Below, piece by piece: positions 32,353-45,293 of a DNA stretch of 64,000 nt; within the stretch, counting starts at the first letter, position 1; each line of letters starts with the position of its first letter. The notes beneath the pieces are model-generated. The model had not been told where the DNA came from, ran no database searches, and saw nothing but the letters and a program-made list of their open reading frames with translations. Source of the DNA: Nipponacmea schrenckii (lineage: Eukaryota > Mollusca > Gastropoda > Lottiidae); the NCBI GenBank assembly GCA_030562195.1, contig CM060199.1:26866338-26930337 (forward strand), in the 5' to 3' direction. The position numbers and the translations under genes are program-made.

Positions 32353-34815
32353 GAAACTGTGTTTGTTTTATTCTGAACTGAACCTAAATTCGCAACATGG
32401 TCCGACGAGACGGATTTGATTTTCTGAACTGAATTTAGTGTAACCTTGAAACATTAAAAATGAGTGAAAAACTGAAAAGAATTCGTGGAGGCCATCGGGC
32501 TTATGTCAAACGAACTGTGAATAGAATATTGGATTTGATCCAGGAACTCAAAGGCCGGGATATATCCGAAGATGATACTGAACTATTAAAGGCGTCAAAG
32601 ATTACCCTGCTTGAAAAAAAGGAGAACTTGAAAAAAATGGATGAGGAAATTATCGAAACGGCTGATGATGGTGAAATCGAAAAAGAAGTTTTCGATCAAA
32701 GTGAGTTTTGTGAGTATGTCACACATATTCTTTTGAAAATTGATGAACCTTTAAAAAGGGTTGATATTGACAAAGCTAGTCGTAATTTAAATATTGATGC
32801 AAACAAAAAAGTTCCAAAGTCAGTGAACGCTAAATTACCAAAATTAATATTGAATAAATTTACTGAAGAACCGGTTGATTGGCAGACATTTTGGGACAGT
32901 GTAATGCTGCTATCCATTCAAATAATAACATTTCAAAAGTTGACAAATTTAATTATCTGAGAAGCCCATTGGAAGATTCTGCCTTGGCCGTTATATCTGG
33001 ATTTTCCCTAACGACACAAAATTATGACACCGCTGTTGATCTCCTGAAAGATAGATTTTCGAACCCTCAAGTTATAATTTCCCGCCACATTATTAGATTT
33101 GCCAAATGTCCCCAATATTGGAGAAATTTCAAAATTCGAACATTATTTGATAATATTGAAACGCGATTAAGAAGTTTAGAAAATTTAGGCGTTGCATCGT
33201 ACGGAAATCTATTGATACCAGTTATTTTATCGAAAATTCCAGAAGAAATTAAATTGTTAATAAGCAGAACATGTGAGAAAGATAAATGGGATGTAGACCA
33301 AGTTTTAAAAGTTTTCAAAACTGAAGTTGAAGCTAGAGAAAGATGCGTCTTGATAAAAACGTCCACGTCAAGGACAATGCCGACAACTGTCACACGAGAT
33401 GAATTCAAAAAACATGATTTTGCCTATAGATCTAAGCCCTCTTGCACAGCATCGACTCTGTTTACAAATAAAACCAATTACCAAGGTCCTTATTGTAGAT
33501 TTTGTGGACAACAGCATTCGTCATCAAACTGTGACGTTGTTACTAATACCATAAACAGGCGAAGTATTCTCCGAAAGAAGGGGAAATGTTTTCTTTGTTT
33601 ACGTTCTGGTCATGTAGTCCGAGACTGTCCATCAAAATACAACTGCTTTAAATGTCACGAAAAACACCACACGTCATTATGCGACAAATCAGCTCATGAT
33701 ACATCTAACCGACCAAATGGGAATAAGCCCAATTCACGCAATAATAGTAGACCAGCTCATGTGATGTACGTCACCAGTTCAACCTCCGTACTTTTACAAA
33801 CTGCTTTGGCTTCAATGGGAAGGCCAGATAGAGCACATAGTAAAGCTATTTCAAGAATCATCTTTGACAGCTGCAGCCAGCGAACATATGTCTCATATAG
33901 ACTACGCGATAAACATCGATTATCAGTAATTGGTTCTGATAATCTTCTTAAAACATTCCGTGATGAGACGCCCAGACTAAAATCCTCTGATTTAGTGCAG
34001 TTAGGCGTAGTGACAAGAAATAGTACGGAACTATTTGTAAATGCCTACTGTTTACCCACTATTTGAAGTCCCATTAGCAACCAAGTTCTTGATATAGCTC
34101 TTCAAAAATACCAACACCAACAACAAGGTCTTGAATTAGCCAATATGCCTACTAAATCTGATGACCTTGAAGTTGATGTATTGATCGGCGCTGATTACTA
34201 TTGGAATTTTTTCAATGGTGTTGCCAGAAGGGGGGAGACAGGAGGTCTAGACTCGGATGGATTTTATCCGGACCAGATATACTTAACTGTGACAATTTAC
34301 CTACATGCTCAGTAAACTTTGCTTCTACACACGTTCTACAAATCGACTGTTCTAATGTGCCTATAGCCGAAGATAATTTATCAAATGTAAATGAAGATTT
34401 GAAGAAGTTTTGGGATTTAGAAACGATAGGAATTCGAAAGGATGAATTTTCCGTTTATAGAAGATATACAATTTGAAGATGGTAGATACGCAGTAGCCTT
34501 ACCGTTTAAAGGGAATCACCCATTTTTACCTGATTATTTCCAAATAAGCCGTAAACGTCTAAGCAATCTCCTACGCCGTCTACAATTGAAGCCAAATATT
34601 TTACACGAATACAATAGAATCATCAAAGATCAACTGAAGGATGGAGTTATAGAGCGAGTTGAGGATGAATTCACGCCGATAGTTGGGAATCACCATTATT
34701 TACCACATCATGATGTGATCCGACTCGATAAAGATACGACAAAAACTAGACTTGTCTATGACGCTATTTCTCGACACTTGATAAAGAATAATATTTCGAA
34801 AACCGGTTCGTGTCA
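32353..34815 (+). mobile_element. BEL/Pao LTR retrotransposon, truncated at both ends
   Basis: The end of a 5' LTR (ttcgcaaca, ending 32397) is followed at once by a primer-binding-site-like tggtccgacgagacgg (32398-32413), then gag-pol from 32460. The 5' LTR is cut by the right end of the DNA transposon. The pol frame stops inside RT, and unrelated sequence begins after about 34815. No 3' LTR was seen. Confidence 0.8.
32460..34810 (+). pseudogene. BEL/Pao gag-protease-RT polyprotein, broken
   Basis: Gag begins MSEKLKRIRGGHRAYVKR with a coiled coil, then the BEL gag signature KLPKLILNKFTEEPVDWQTF, interrupted by a small indel near 32900. FNYLRSPLEDSALAVISGF follows. Three zinc knuckles follow: CRFCGQQHSSSNC, CFLCLRSGHVVRDC and CFKCHEKHHTSLC. 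The aspartic protease shows IIFDSCSQRTYVS, where family members normally have DSG; the Gly is Cys here. A TGA lies at 34064-34066. Further shifts precede LGWILSGP, and RT starts with EDGRYAVALPFK and HHYLPHHDVIRLDKDTTKTRL, ending before the catalytic YVDD. Integrase is absent. Confidence 0.85.
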
Positions 34816-34870
34816 TTTATGTAAGTTTTTGTTTTGCTTTTCTACATTATTGTTAGTGTTATTTAATTAA

Positions 34871-35038
34871 TATATATTTTTGCATTTTTCACTTATATTT
34901 TCATCTTTCTTTATTTCCAACACCCAATCCGTCTTCTTTTGCATACCTGATTCCTACATTTTACGCTAACATATTAAAATTTCACAATTATTTAAATACA
35001 ACTGAACATTCCCCTTCTAACCTAGACTTATTTTCATT
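34871..35038. other. AT-rich leader before the 408-aa frame
   Basis: No feature was found. The boundary between BEL remnant and the next element lies around 34815-34870. Confidence 0.4.
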
Positions 35039-36265
35039 ATGCTCCACAACTTTGACAACCACTGGCAAGAAGCCAGACATCGCAACACTTATCGCCATCC
35101 AAACCAACATCACGAACCCTATAACGGCCCAGTATTCCATCGACCTCTACCATCTACCAATCGCCGACCACCAACCAATCAAGCCATTTATATCCCACCA
35201 CACCAACGACCTACCCACAACACTGCCTATTCATCCAGAGATAACCATCGACCTACCCACAACACAGCCTACCTATCCAAAAATAACCACCGGCCTCACC
35301 AATATCAGAAACGCACACCAACCCACAGACGCCAACCAGTTCCCACTCATAAGGAGGAAGAACCCTTTGTTAAGATATTCTTCCAGGTTTTGCAATGTCT
35401 TCACCATTTGGCAATCCTTACCCTCCAACAGCAAGGTCAACCTGCGTTCACCTTCAAGCGCAAAGTCTCTGAATTGGATTGTTTTATTCGTCCAGCTATG
35501 AAAACGTCAGCTGTTGACGCCAATATTAGATCCCTCAACCGGACATGGCTCTCTAAGGTAACGCAGACCCTGATCGACCATTACCAAGCAACCCTGCAGG
35601 AGAAACTCACCTTCATCAGAACCAAGTCTTTATCACAACCAGCCATCGACCGCATTATTTCCCATGCCCTCTCATGGGCCCGTCGATCCTATGGGAAACG
35701 TCTAACTCAACCTGTGATTGCCAAATTCTACCAAACGATCAACAAAACCAAGACCAGAGTAACCATATCCTTACCAACTGAAATGGAGATTGATCCACTA
35801 ACACCCGCACCAACAAGAGTCACCACCATGTCGAACCAGACACCTAAACGAGCCCGCAGTTCACCATCCCCTAGTCCAGCAGACTTTGGTCAACGTTCTC
35901 GTAGAGAAGGTACCCCCCTTCTCTTTTCTCTTTCAGATTCCTCGCCTGCACCATCTGAATCTTCGCCACGTGACCCAAGTTCGGTCGACCTTTCTTCCTT
36001 CTGTAAGTTTTTGGATCAACAAACCACCCCGAATTCTCCAACCAGGTCAAGTGTACCCAGACCATTTCCACCACGAACCAGATCCCAGACCGTACCCAAT
36101 GCCACATTTGTAACAACTACCAATCCAGTACCTATCACCCCGTCGACAACCATTATATCCGCTACCAAACCCTTTTATCACCAAACCAACCCAGCTAACA
36201 AGAAACGTTTTCGAAACATTTTATTTTGGCTTTTTTTCTGCTTTTTTTTAACATTTAACAAATAA
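35039..36265 (+). CDS. Pro/Ser-rich 408-aa frame resembling a LINE ORF1, 3' truncated
   Basis: An N-terminal His/Asn/Pro-rich low-complexity part carries repeats such as RPTHNTAYSSRDNHR. It is followed by a helical domain (residues about 110-230) with KRKVSELDCFIRPA, WLSKVTQTLIDHY and ALSWARRSYGKRL. A Ser/Pro-rich linker leads to TTNPVPITPSTTIIS. I recall similar layouts in ORF1 or gag-like proteins of non-LTR elements, where an SGNH-type or RNA-binding part would follow. The coding-like character ends near 36216, where it runs into the satellite and finishes with an artificial hydrophobic tail. Codon use is GC-richer than its surroundings. Identity is not certain. Confidence 0.4.
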   Translation: MLHNFDNHWQEARHRNTYRHPNQHHEPYNGPVFHRPLPSTNRRPPTNQAIYIPPHQRPTHNTAYSSRDNHRPTHNTAYLSKNNHRPHQYQKRTPTHRRQPVPTHKEEEPFVKIFFQVLQCLHHLAILTLQQQGQPAFTFKRKVSELDCFIRPAMKTSAVDANIRSLNRTWLSKVTQTLIDHYQATLQEKLTFIRTKSLSQPAIDRIISHALSWARRSYGKRLTQPVIAKFYQTINKTKTRVTISLPTEMEIDPLTPAPTRVTTMSNQTPKRARSSPSPSPADFGQRSRREGTPLLFSLSDSSPAPSESSPRDPSSVDLSSFCKFLDQQTTPNSPTRSSVPRPFPPRTRSQTVPNATFVTTTNPVPITPSTTIISATKPFYHQTNPANKKRFRNILFWLFFCFFLTFNK

Positions 36266-36454
36266 CGTTTTTGAAATGTTTTGAACATGTTTAAAATATA
36301 TGTTTTTGTTACGCTGCAATAAAATCAATTATTGTAACATTATATTCATGTTTTAAAGACGTTTTCAAATACGTTTTCCTTGGTCCGTTTTCTGTTGTTA
36401 AATTGAAATGTTGTGAAAACAACTAAAACACGTTTAAAACAAATGTTTTCTTAC

Positions 36455-39400
36455 TCATTTGTAAAACAGTTTAAACAAACGTAATAAGAACATAACGAAA
36501 CATTATTTTAAACATGTTGAAGTGGAATATTTATAAAAATGCTTTGAGAATGTTTTTAAATGGATTTTAAAAAATGATCTTAAACAGGTTTCAGTAAAAG
36601 CGATCTCTAACTTTATCAATAATGTTTTTAAAACGTTTTTAAAATGTTTTATAAATGAGGTTAATGTGAATTATTGCAACAAAAAATCAAAATGTTAAGA
36701 AAATGACTTTGAAACATCTCATTGGTGAAAGATTTTATCACATTTGTAAAACATTTTACATAAACGTGAAATGAACATAACGAAACATTATTTTAAACAT
36801 GTTGAAGTGGAATATTCATAAAAATGCTTTGAGAATGTTTTTAAATGGATTTTAACAAATGATCTTAAACAAGTTTCAGTAAAAGCGATCTCTAACTTTA
36901 TCAATAATGTTTTTAAAACGTTTTTAAAATGTTTTATAAATGAGGTTAATGTGAATTATTGCAACAAAAAATCAAAATGTTAAGAAAATGTCTTTGAAAC
37001 ATCTCATTGGTGAAAGATTTTGTCACATTTGTAAAACAGTTTACATAAACGTGAAATGAACATAACGAAACATTATTTTAAACATGTTGAAGTGGAATAT
37101 TTATAAAAATGCTTTGAGTATGTTTTTAAATGGATTTACAAAAATGATCTTAAACAAGTTTCAGTAAAAGCGATCTCTAACTTTATCAATAATGTTTTTA
37201 AAACGTTTTTAAAATGTTTTATAAATGGGGTAAATGTGAATTATTGCAACAAAAAATCAAAATGTTAAGAAAATGACATTTAAACATCTCATTGGTGAAA
37301 AATTTTATCACATTTGTAAAACAGTTTACATAAACGTGAAATGAACATATCGAAACATTATTTTAAACATGTTGAAGTGGAATATTTATAAAAATGCTTT
37401 GAGAATGTTTTTAAATGGATTTTAAAAAATGATCTTAAACAGGTTTCAGTAAAAGCGATCTCTAACTTTATCAGTAATGTTTTTAAAACGTTTTTAAAAT
37501 GTTTTATAAATGAGGTTAATGTGATTTATTGCAACAAAAAATCAAAATGTTAAGAAAATGACTTTGAAACATCTCATTGGTGAAAGATTTTATCACATTT
37601 GTAAAACAGTTTACATAAACGTGAAATGAACATATCGAAACAAAATTTTAAACATGTTGAAGTGGAATATTCATAAAAATGCTTTGAGAATGTTTTTAAA
37701 TGGATTTAAACAAATGATCTTAAACAAGTTTCAGTAAAAGCGATCTCTAACTTTATCAATAATGTTTTTAAAACGTTTTTAAAATGTTTTATAAATGAGG
37801 TTAATGTGAATTATTGCAACAAAGAATCAAAATGTTAAGAAAATGTCTTTGAAACATCTCATTGGTGAAAGATTTTGTCACATTTGTAAAACAGTTTACA
37901 TAAACGTGAAATGAACATAACGAAACATTATTTTAAACATGTTGAAGTGGAATATTTATAAAAATGCTTTGAGAATGTTTTTAAATGGATTTTAAAAAAT
38001 GATCTTAAACAGGTTTCAGTAAAAGCGATCTCTAACTTTATCAATAATGTTTTTAAAACGTTTTTAAAATGTTTTATAAATGAGGTTAATGTGAATTATT
38101 GCAACAAAAAATCAAAATGTTAAGAAAATGACTTTGAAACATCTAATTGGTGAAAGATTTTGTCACATTTGTAAAACAGTTTACATAAACGTGAAATGAA
38201 CATAACGAAACATTATTTTAAACATGTTGAAGTGGAATATTCATAAAAATGCTTTGAGAATGTTTTTAAATGGATTTTAACAAATGATCTTAAACAAGTT
38301 TGAGTAAAAGCGATCTCTAACTTTATCAATAATGTTTTTAAAACGTTTTTAAAATGTTTTATAAATGAGGTAAATGTGAATTATTGCAACAAAAAATCAA
38401 AATGTTAAGAAAATGACTTTGAAACATCTCATTGGTGAAAGATTTTATCACATTTGTAAAACAGTTTACATAAACGTGAAATGAACATATCGAAACATTA
38501 TTTTAAACATGTTGAAGTGGAATATTCATAAAAATGCTTTGAGAATGTTTTTAAATGGATTTTAACAAATGATCTTAAACAGGTTTCAGTAAAAGCGATC
38601 TCTAACTTTATCAATAATGTTTTTAAAACGTTTTTAAAATGTTTTATAAATGAGGTAAATGTGAATTATTGCAACAAAAAATCAAAATGTTAAGAAAATG
38701 ACTTTGAAACATCTCATTGGTGAAAGATTTTATCACATTTGTAAAACAGTTTACATAAACGTGAAATGAACATATCGAAACATTATTTTAAACATGTTGA
38801 AGTGGAATATTCATAAAAATGCTTTGAGAATGTTTTTAAATGGATTTTAACAAATGATCTTAAACAGGTTTCAGTAAAAGCGATCTCTAACTTTATCAAT
38901 AATGTTTTTAAAACGTTTTTAAAATGTTTTATAAATGAGGTTAATGTGAATTATTGCAACAAAAAATCAAAATGTTAAGAAAATGACTTTGAAACATCTA
39001 ATTGGAGAAAGATTTTATCAGATTTGTAAAACATTTTACATAAACGTGAAATGAACATAACGAAACATTATTTTAAACATGTTGAAGTGGAATATTTATA
39101 AAAATGCTTTGAGTATGTTTTGAAATGGATTTTAACAAATGATTTTAAACAAGTTTCAGTAAAAGCGATTTCTATCTTTATCAATAATGTTTTTAAAACG
39201 TTTTTAAAATGTTTTATAAATGAGGTTAATGTGAATTATTGCAACAAAGAATCAAAATGTTAAGAAAATGTCTTTGAAACATCTAATTGGTGAAAGATTT
39301 TGTCACATTTGTAAAACAGTTTACATAAACGTGAAATGAACATAACGAAACATTATTTTAAACATGTTGAAGTGGAATATTTATAAAAATGCTTTGAGAA

Positions 39401-40560
39401 TATTTTTAAATGGGTTTAAAAAATGATCTTAAACAGGTTTCAGTAAAAGCGATCTCTAACTTTATCAATAATGTTTTTAAAACGTTTTTAAAATGTTTTA
39501 TAAATGAGGTTAATGTGAATTATTGCAACAAAAAATCAAAATGTTAAGAAAATGACTTTGAAACATCTCATTGGTGAAAGATTTTATCACATTTGTAAAA
39601 CAGTTTACATAAACGTGAAATGAACATATCGAAACATTATTTTAAACATGTTGAAGTGGAATATTCATAAAAAACGCTTTGAGAATGTTTTTAAATGGAT
39701 TTTAACAAATGATCTTAAACAAGTTTCAGTAAAAGCGATCTCTAACTTTATCAATAATGTTTTTAAAACGTTTTTAAAATGTTTTATAAATGAGGTTAAT
39801 GTGAATTATTGCAACAAAAAATCAAAATGTTAAGAAAATGACTTTGAAACATCTCATTGGTGAAAGATTTTATCACATTTGTAAAACAGTTTACATAAAC
39901 GTGAAATGAACATATCGAAACATTATTTTAAACATGTTGAAGTGGAATATTCATAAAAAACGCTTTGAGAATGTTTTTAAATGGATTTTAACAAATGATC
40001 TTAAACAAGTTTCAGTAAAAGCGATCTCTAACTTTATCAATAATGTTTTTAAAACGTTTTTAAAATGTTTTATAAATGAGGTAAATGTGAATTATTGCAA
40101 CAAAATATCAAAATGTCAAGAAAATGTCTTTGAAACATCTCATTGGTGAAAGATTTTGTCACATTTGTAAAACAGTTTACATAAACGTGAAATGAACATA
40201 ACGAAACATTATTTTAAACATGTTGAAGTGGAATATTTATAAAAATGCTTTGAGAATATTTTTAAATGGATTTTAACAAATGATTTTAAACAAGTTTCAG
40301 TCAAAGCGATCTCTAACTTTATCAATAATGTTTTTAAAACGTTTTTAAAATGTTTTATAAATGAGGTTAATGTGAATTATTGCAACAAAATATCAAAATG
40401 TTAAGAAAATGACTTTGAAACATCTAATTGGAGAAAGATTTTATCAGATTTGTAAAACAGTTTACATAAACGTAAAAAGAACATAACGAAACATTATTTT
40501 AAACATGGTGGATTATTCATGAAAATGTTTTGAGTATGTTTTTAAATGGATTTTAACAAA
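36455..40560. repeat. Satellite array, 285-bp monomers, ~14.5 copies
   Basis: The marker catgttgaagtgg recurs at 36513, 36798, 37083, 37368, 37653, 37938, 38223, 38508, 38793, 39078, 39363, 39647, 39933 and 40219, with a decayed copy near 40504. Spacing is 285 in nearly every case. Monomers differ by a few percent and fall into variants (ttcata versus tttata after the marker; aacaaatg versus aaaaaatg; acaag versus acagg). 36217-36455 is a divergent lead-in with the same aaacgttt flavour. Short frames such as 39648-39833 are by-products. Confidence 0.97.
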
Positions 40561-42420
40561 TGATCCTAACAATATATAATAATAACGACTATTCTTTCAA
40601 TTTAACATTAATGGTTACTCATGAATATAACTTTTAGTATTTAAATGTTATTAAGACCTTATAAATTCTTGTTCAATATCATATGAATTCAAGAAATATA
40701 GAGAGAATATGCATAACCAAATACATGTATGTTTAAAATGGATACATGAAATCCTCCTAAAACCTATAGGACTTATAAGCATCAAAGATAAAACATGCCC
40801 GAAGCGATTCAAAATATTATCTTAAAGGACGATATCTAATATGAGTTTTGGCGGGGGTAAATTGGCCTTTAATAGCCAGTATTATTAATTAAAAATTTTA
40901 ATTCTCTGTGACAGTTGGATATATTTAGGCATGAAATTAACAGGTTACGGGTTTTTCGACATGTTCTTTCTAAAAATCGTATCGAGAATTTGCGGACGGT
41001 GAAATTCCATTTACTTTTTTTTCCGAATTACTGGTTATCTTGCTTTAAAGTTTTTTTTTCGAATTTAGTTATAGCCTTACACAAAATATAAAAAGTAACA
41101 GTCATGTAAATGAACAACAACAAATATCTGGATCTGACGAAAATGGAAAGACAAATTTATGATGCTAAATATAAGATTTGACAGAACTAAATAGAAGCGT
41201 CCATGAATTGTAATATACCTATTCATTTTTTTTTAATGAACCGTGACATAATATACAACTATGTAGACCTATTATGTTTGTGTTTAAACTAATAAGGATG
41301 ATTTTCTTATAAAAGATTGTTTAAATCAAACTATATTCTTCATTTCGGCAACTGCATGTTAGTCCAACTATAATATTTTCAGTTATTTTCTTTCGAATGA
41401 CGATTGGAACTATAATGATAATTTTTTTTTTCAATTTATCGTGCCAAATGTCACTATACTTGTTTGGAACTATAACTAACTTCTAGAACATTTTCCAAGA
41501 CAATTCTAACTATAAGTTTTTCAAAAAGCCTCTAGGCCTATAAATGTCCAAAAAAATCTAGCTTTTTCATAACCTATTTCATTTTTCACAAAATTTTTAT
41601 TCACTGCCTGAGCATGCTGTGGGAATTTATTTTTCATGCAATTGCATTGTCTTAAGTCGTTCTTCAAAATAAAGAGGAATTTTATTGTAAGTTTAAGAAA
41701 AGCCATAGGCCTATAGGCCTAATATTCTGTACGGTATTTTATACCAGTTTCTCTGTTGTGATGACACTAATTTAGTTAAATACTCGACTAGAAAGTTATA
41801 TATAAAAGGATAACTTTTAACCCATGCCTACAGATTGTCCCAAAATCATTAGGTTATTAGGAGTTGTTTATTGCGACTGAGAGGTTAGAATCTAGGTTGT
41901 AGGGACTACCATAGAAACAGAATAAATTTATTAAAATTACTTCTATGGTTTGAACCTGCTTCAATTCTCTCCCTTTGACCACAGACAAGAGCTTGAGCTC
42001 CACTAACGTCAGGCCGATCGAGAATACGAAATTGCGGCTGGTTGAAATAGACTATCGGTACTGCACGCTTTTTTTTTCAACGGCGCGAAACGCCATTTTA
42101 GAGTGTATAGCTGGTGGAAGAAGGCAGTATTTATTTCATTAACGTAAGTAAATTTTACTGTTCTAGTTTCAATTATATAATGGAAGGAATTTCAACAATT
42201 GGAAATATAATCATCTCGTAGGCCTATTTGAAGTTTACATTTTGTTAGGCTAGATAGGCTAGGCCTAGGCCCTAGGGCCAGTATACTAATTTAAATTAGC
42301 AGGACTAAGCCTATTCCTTTACCAATCCCACGTTTTACTAGGCCAAGTGACACATTTGATGCTTGAAGTCTTGAAGAATTTCGGGAAACTGAGAAATGCG
42401 GATAAATAAGGTGATATGCC
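40561..42420. other. No gene seen
   Basis: Unassigned sequence with scattered aggcctat motifs. The minus-strand frame 41521-41706 has no support. Confidence 0.5.
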
Positions 42421-44960
42421 GGTGTGCCAGGTAAAAAACTAAGACCTAAGACCCTTCAGGTAAAAAACTAAGACCTAAAAGGCTAAGACCCTCCAGGTAA
42501 AAAACTAAGACCTAAGGCTAAGACCCTCCAGGTAAAAAACTAAGACCTAAGACCCTCCAGGTAAGACCCACTGTACATCGCTTGTTTAAAGGGACAATGC
42601 ACCTATTGACAGTATTAAAGGGACACTGCACTGATATCGAGGCACTGTGTCGTTGCTATAGTTTAAAAGGAGATGAGGTAAAAAACTAAGACCCTCCAGG
42701 TAAAAGCATAATACCCAGTTAAAAAACGTATTGTCGCTATTAATAGGTCAAAGGGACACTGTGCATCGCTTGTTTAAAGGACACCACCAGGGCACTACAG
42801 TAAAATCGGTTTAAAGCCATCCATACTGATGCATTAGACCTTCGCATGATGTGGATGGCTAAGAGCCAATTTTATTGATGTGGACGACTAAGAGCCAGTT
42901 TTACTAATCCCATCAGGCCATGGTGAATGAAATGAACATCAGTGCTGATCAAGGCATAAAATAACTCCAGATATCGGGCCGGACATTGTGTCCGGAACAA
43001 ATGAATTTGTACCGGTCATTTGAAATTTTGTACCGGACATATGAAAAATAAGATTTTCCATTGAAAAATTGCATTTTAAACCAGTCAATTTACGCACACG
43101 TGAAATTCCCCTCGTTTCTCTGCAATATAGGTTAAGAATACTTAATGCTAACTAAAATAACGATTATTTATATTCCAAATCAATGCCTCGCGAGGAACGA
43201 CGAAGCCCTAAAAAAATAGCCCGGATAATTAAATTTAATCATATCTTGTTGTAGGGCTGGGCGATATTGGTCAAAAGCGATATCGCGATATTAGAGCTAA
43301 TGGTATCGTGATACGGGTATATATCGCGATATTTTGTTTCCCAAGATATTGAATTATTCTGCGTATTTTACTGCAAATTGTAAGCACTGGTATTGTCCTT
43401 TTTTGGCATCAACGTTACTTAATCGAAATCATCCATCATACCATACACACTCGTATGATCGGATTTTTTCTTTTCACATAGTTTCGATAGTGAACGATCT
43501 TTTAATTAACGGAGATCAGCGTAATCAAACAATTTGACAAATCAATTAATTAACAATGAAAACACAATCACAGATACATCTTATTTGGACGATCATTCAA
43601 TCAATTTGTCACCTTTTTTTTATGAAATAGGAGCCATGTTTGTTACTATAAATAGTTTCGTAGTCACAGATTTTGCTGAATAATTGTTGATAGTGGAAGA
43701 CATCGGGAATGTTTTGGGAACACGTGATATATGAACTATAAATTAACGATCGATACACGACACACCTATTTGTAACAAAACATTAATAATTTATTAAATA
43801 TTGTAAAACTCGAGATAAAAAAAATATTATCGGTTAGTTTAGACTTCACTATTTGAAGAATCATTCGCGCGCCACCTTGAAAATCTAGATTCAATGTCAC
43901 GGGAAGAAATGTGACAAATGCAAGTTTTTCATCGCTTCAAAAACAATAGTAACTAAAAATCAGAATACCAAAATCACTGAAATGCTTGAACAGTAACAGA
44001 AAAGCAATTTGAAATGCATGGAGGCAGTCAGACGAGTCGGGAATATTTTAAGTTGACCATCGTTCTATTTTTAGTAACAACAGAACGTAACGAGATTCTC
44101 AAATTTTACATGGATTTTTATGATAAAACAATGTGTTTGAAGCGAATCTATAGCCGATATATCGCGATAATTTAAAGAAACCGGTATATCACGGTGTAAA
44201 CGATATTTCGATATTTTATTTTCCCGCAATATTACTAACGGTATGAATTCCCAAACCGGTATATATCGCCATACCGGTATATTGCCCAGCCCTATCTTGT
44301 TGTATAACAGAAAAAAAAAAATCGTCAGAAGTTAAAATATTTATGATAGGACAATAAAAGAAGTTTATTTATATCTGCCAATGGATTTCTCGCTTTCAGT
44401 CTTTCTACTTTTGGTTTTACTCGCGTTAAACACCACATCCGGCGGTGTTAATTTAACATGGTGCCTGACAATTTCCTCCGGCCAAGTCTTTTTTATCTTT
44501 GTATGAAATTCTTTTGTAATGTTTGAAATAAAAGTATCGGAGCGTTATTGAACTTAATAAGAAAATTTCATTATCACGTAAGAGATGACCTGTGTATATA
44601 GTAAAAGAAAATTCAAGTTACAAAAAGTAAAAGAATCGGAAAAATGTCTTGGACTAATTGTGTCAACACCGTTCAGTGTTTTGTTTTTACTTGATTATCC
44701 AGACTTCACTTTTCTTCACTGAATACTAGTAATCTGGATGATCTAGACTATGTTATTGTTTTCTGCAGGCCATATTTTTTCCGAGGTGAAAAAATATCAC
44801 TTCTCTTTATGTACGGGAAAAGGGACATTTTCAAGGGCACACAAATTTGGCATGACTCTCAAAATTATGATAATTCACGATCTTTTCAGGCTTATAAAAT
44901 AATCTTATAGTCTTATGTATTTACATGGAGGGTCTTAGGTCTTATGTTTTTACACACCCC
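42421..44960. mobile_element. Non-autonomous element with ~40-bp inverted ends and direct repeats
   Basis: The left end, beginning ggtgtgccaggtaaaaaact, and the reverse complement of 44920-44960 both contain taagacctaagaccct in matching position. Next to the left end the motif taaaaaactaagacctaag occurs four to five times in tandem to about 42570, and once more near 42675. There is no coding sequence. A complete hAT-like element is nested inside (43252-44294). Confidence 0.5.
43244..44302. mobile_element. hAT-like non-autonomous element with perfect 8-bp target duplication
   Basis: The element is 43252-44294 (1043 bp). The left end reads TAGGGCTGGGCGATAT and the right end ATTGCCCAGCCCTA. The 8-mer tcttgttg is present on both sides (43244-43251 and 44295-44302). 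The subterminal zones are rich in palindromic tatcgcgata motifs. No transposase is encoded; the short frame 43334-43537 is unsupported. Confidence 0.9.
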
Positions 44961-44969
44961 TATTTTTAT

Positions 44970-45290
44970 ACGCCTCAATTTGTATTTTGACTAATTTGAG
45001 TGTAAAGTGTCACCCATGTCCGTCCCGTCCACGATTTCTTGTTGATGTGATAACCTTTCATCTAATCTTATTGAAACTTGGAATATAATTATATTAACGT
45101 TTATAAAATGAAGGTAAAGTTTGAACAGTTGAAAATGTAAGTTGTAGGCCTACTATCCAATATATATAGATCTAGAGGAAATTCTTGTGGATGTGATAAC
45201 AGCTAGGCTACAATTTTAATATGATCTTAGATCTAATGAAACTTGGAATAAGCTTATACATGTATATTTATGTCCAGAGAATGAAGGTCA
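44970..45290. repeat. Dispersed 'tatacgcc ... gtccgtcc' repeat
   Basis: It contains tttttatacgcctcaatt, cacccatgtccgtcccgtcc and two tcttattgaaacttggaata-type units. Same family as 47280-48320 and 52210-54060. Confidence 0.65.
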
Positions 45291-45293
45291 AAT

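Noticed and set aside
35052..35501. 149-aa Thr/Pro/Ile-rich frame
   Set aside because: Alternative frame over the low-complexity N-terminus of the 408-aa frame at 35039-36265, which extends much further with ordered sequence.
39648..40149. 61- and 71-aa frames with identical sequence
   Set aside because: They lie in satellite monomers where a 1-base insertion opened the frame; copies elsewhere in the array are closed.
36455..40560. CRISPR-like array
   Set aside because: The repeats are contiguous 285-bp monomers with no unique spacers, in a eukaryotic genome.
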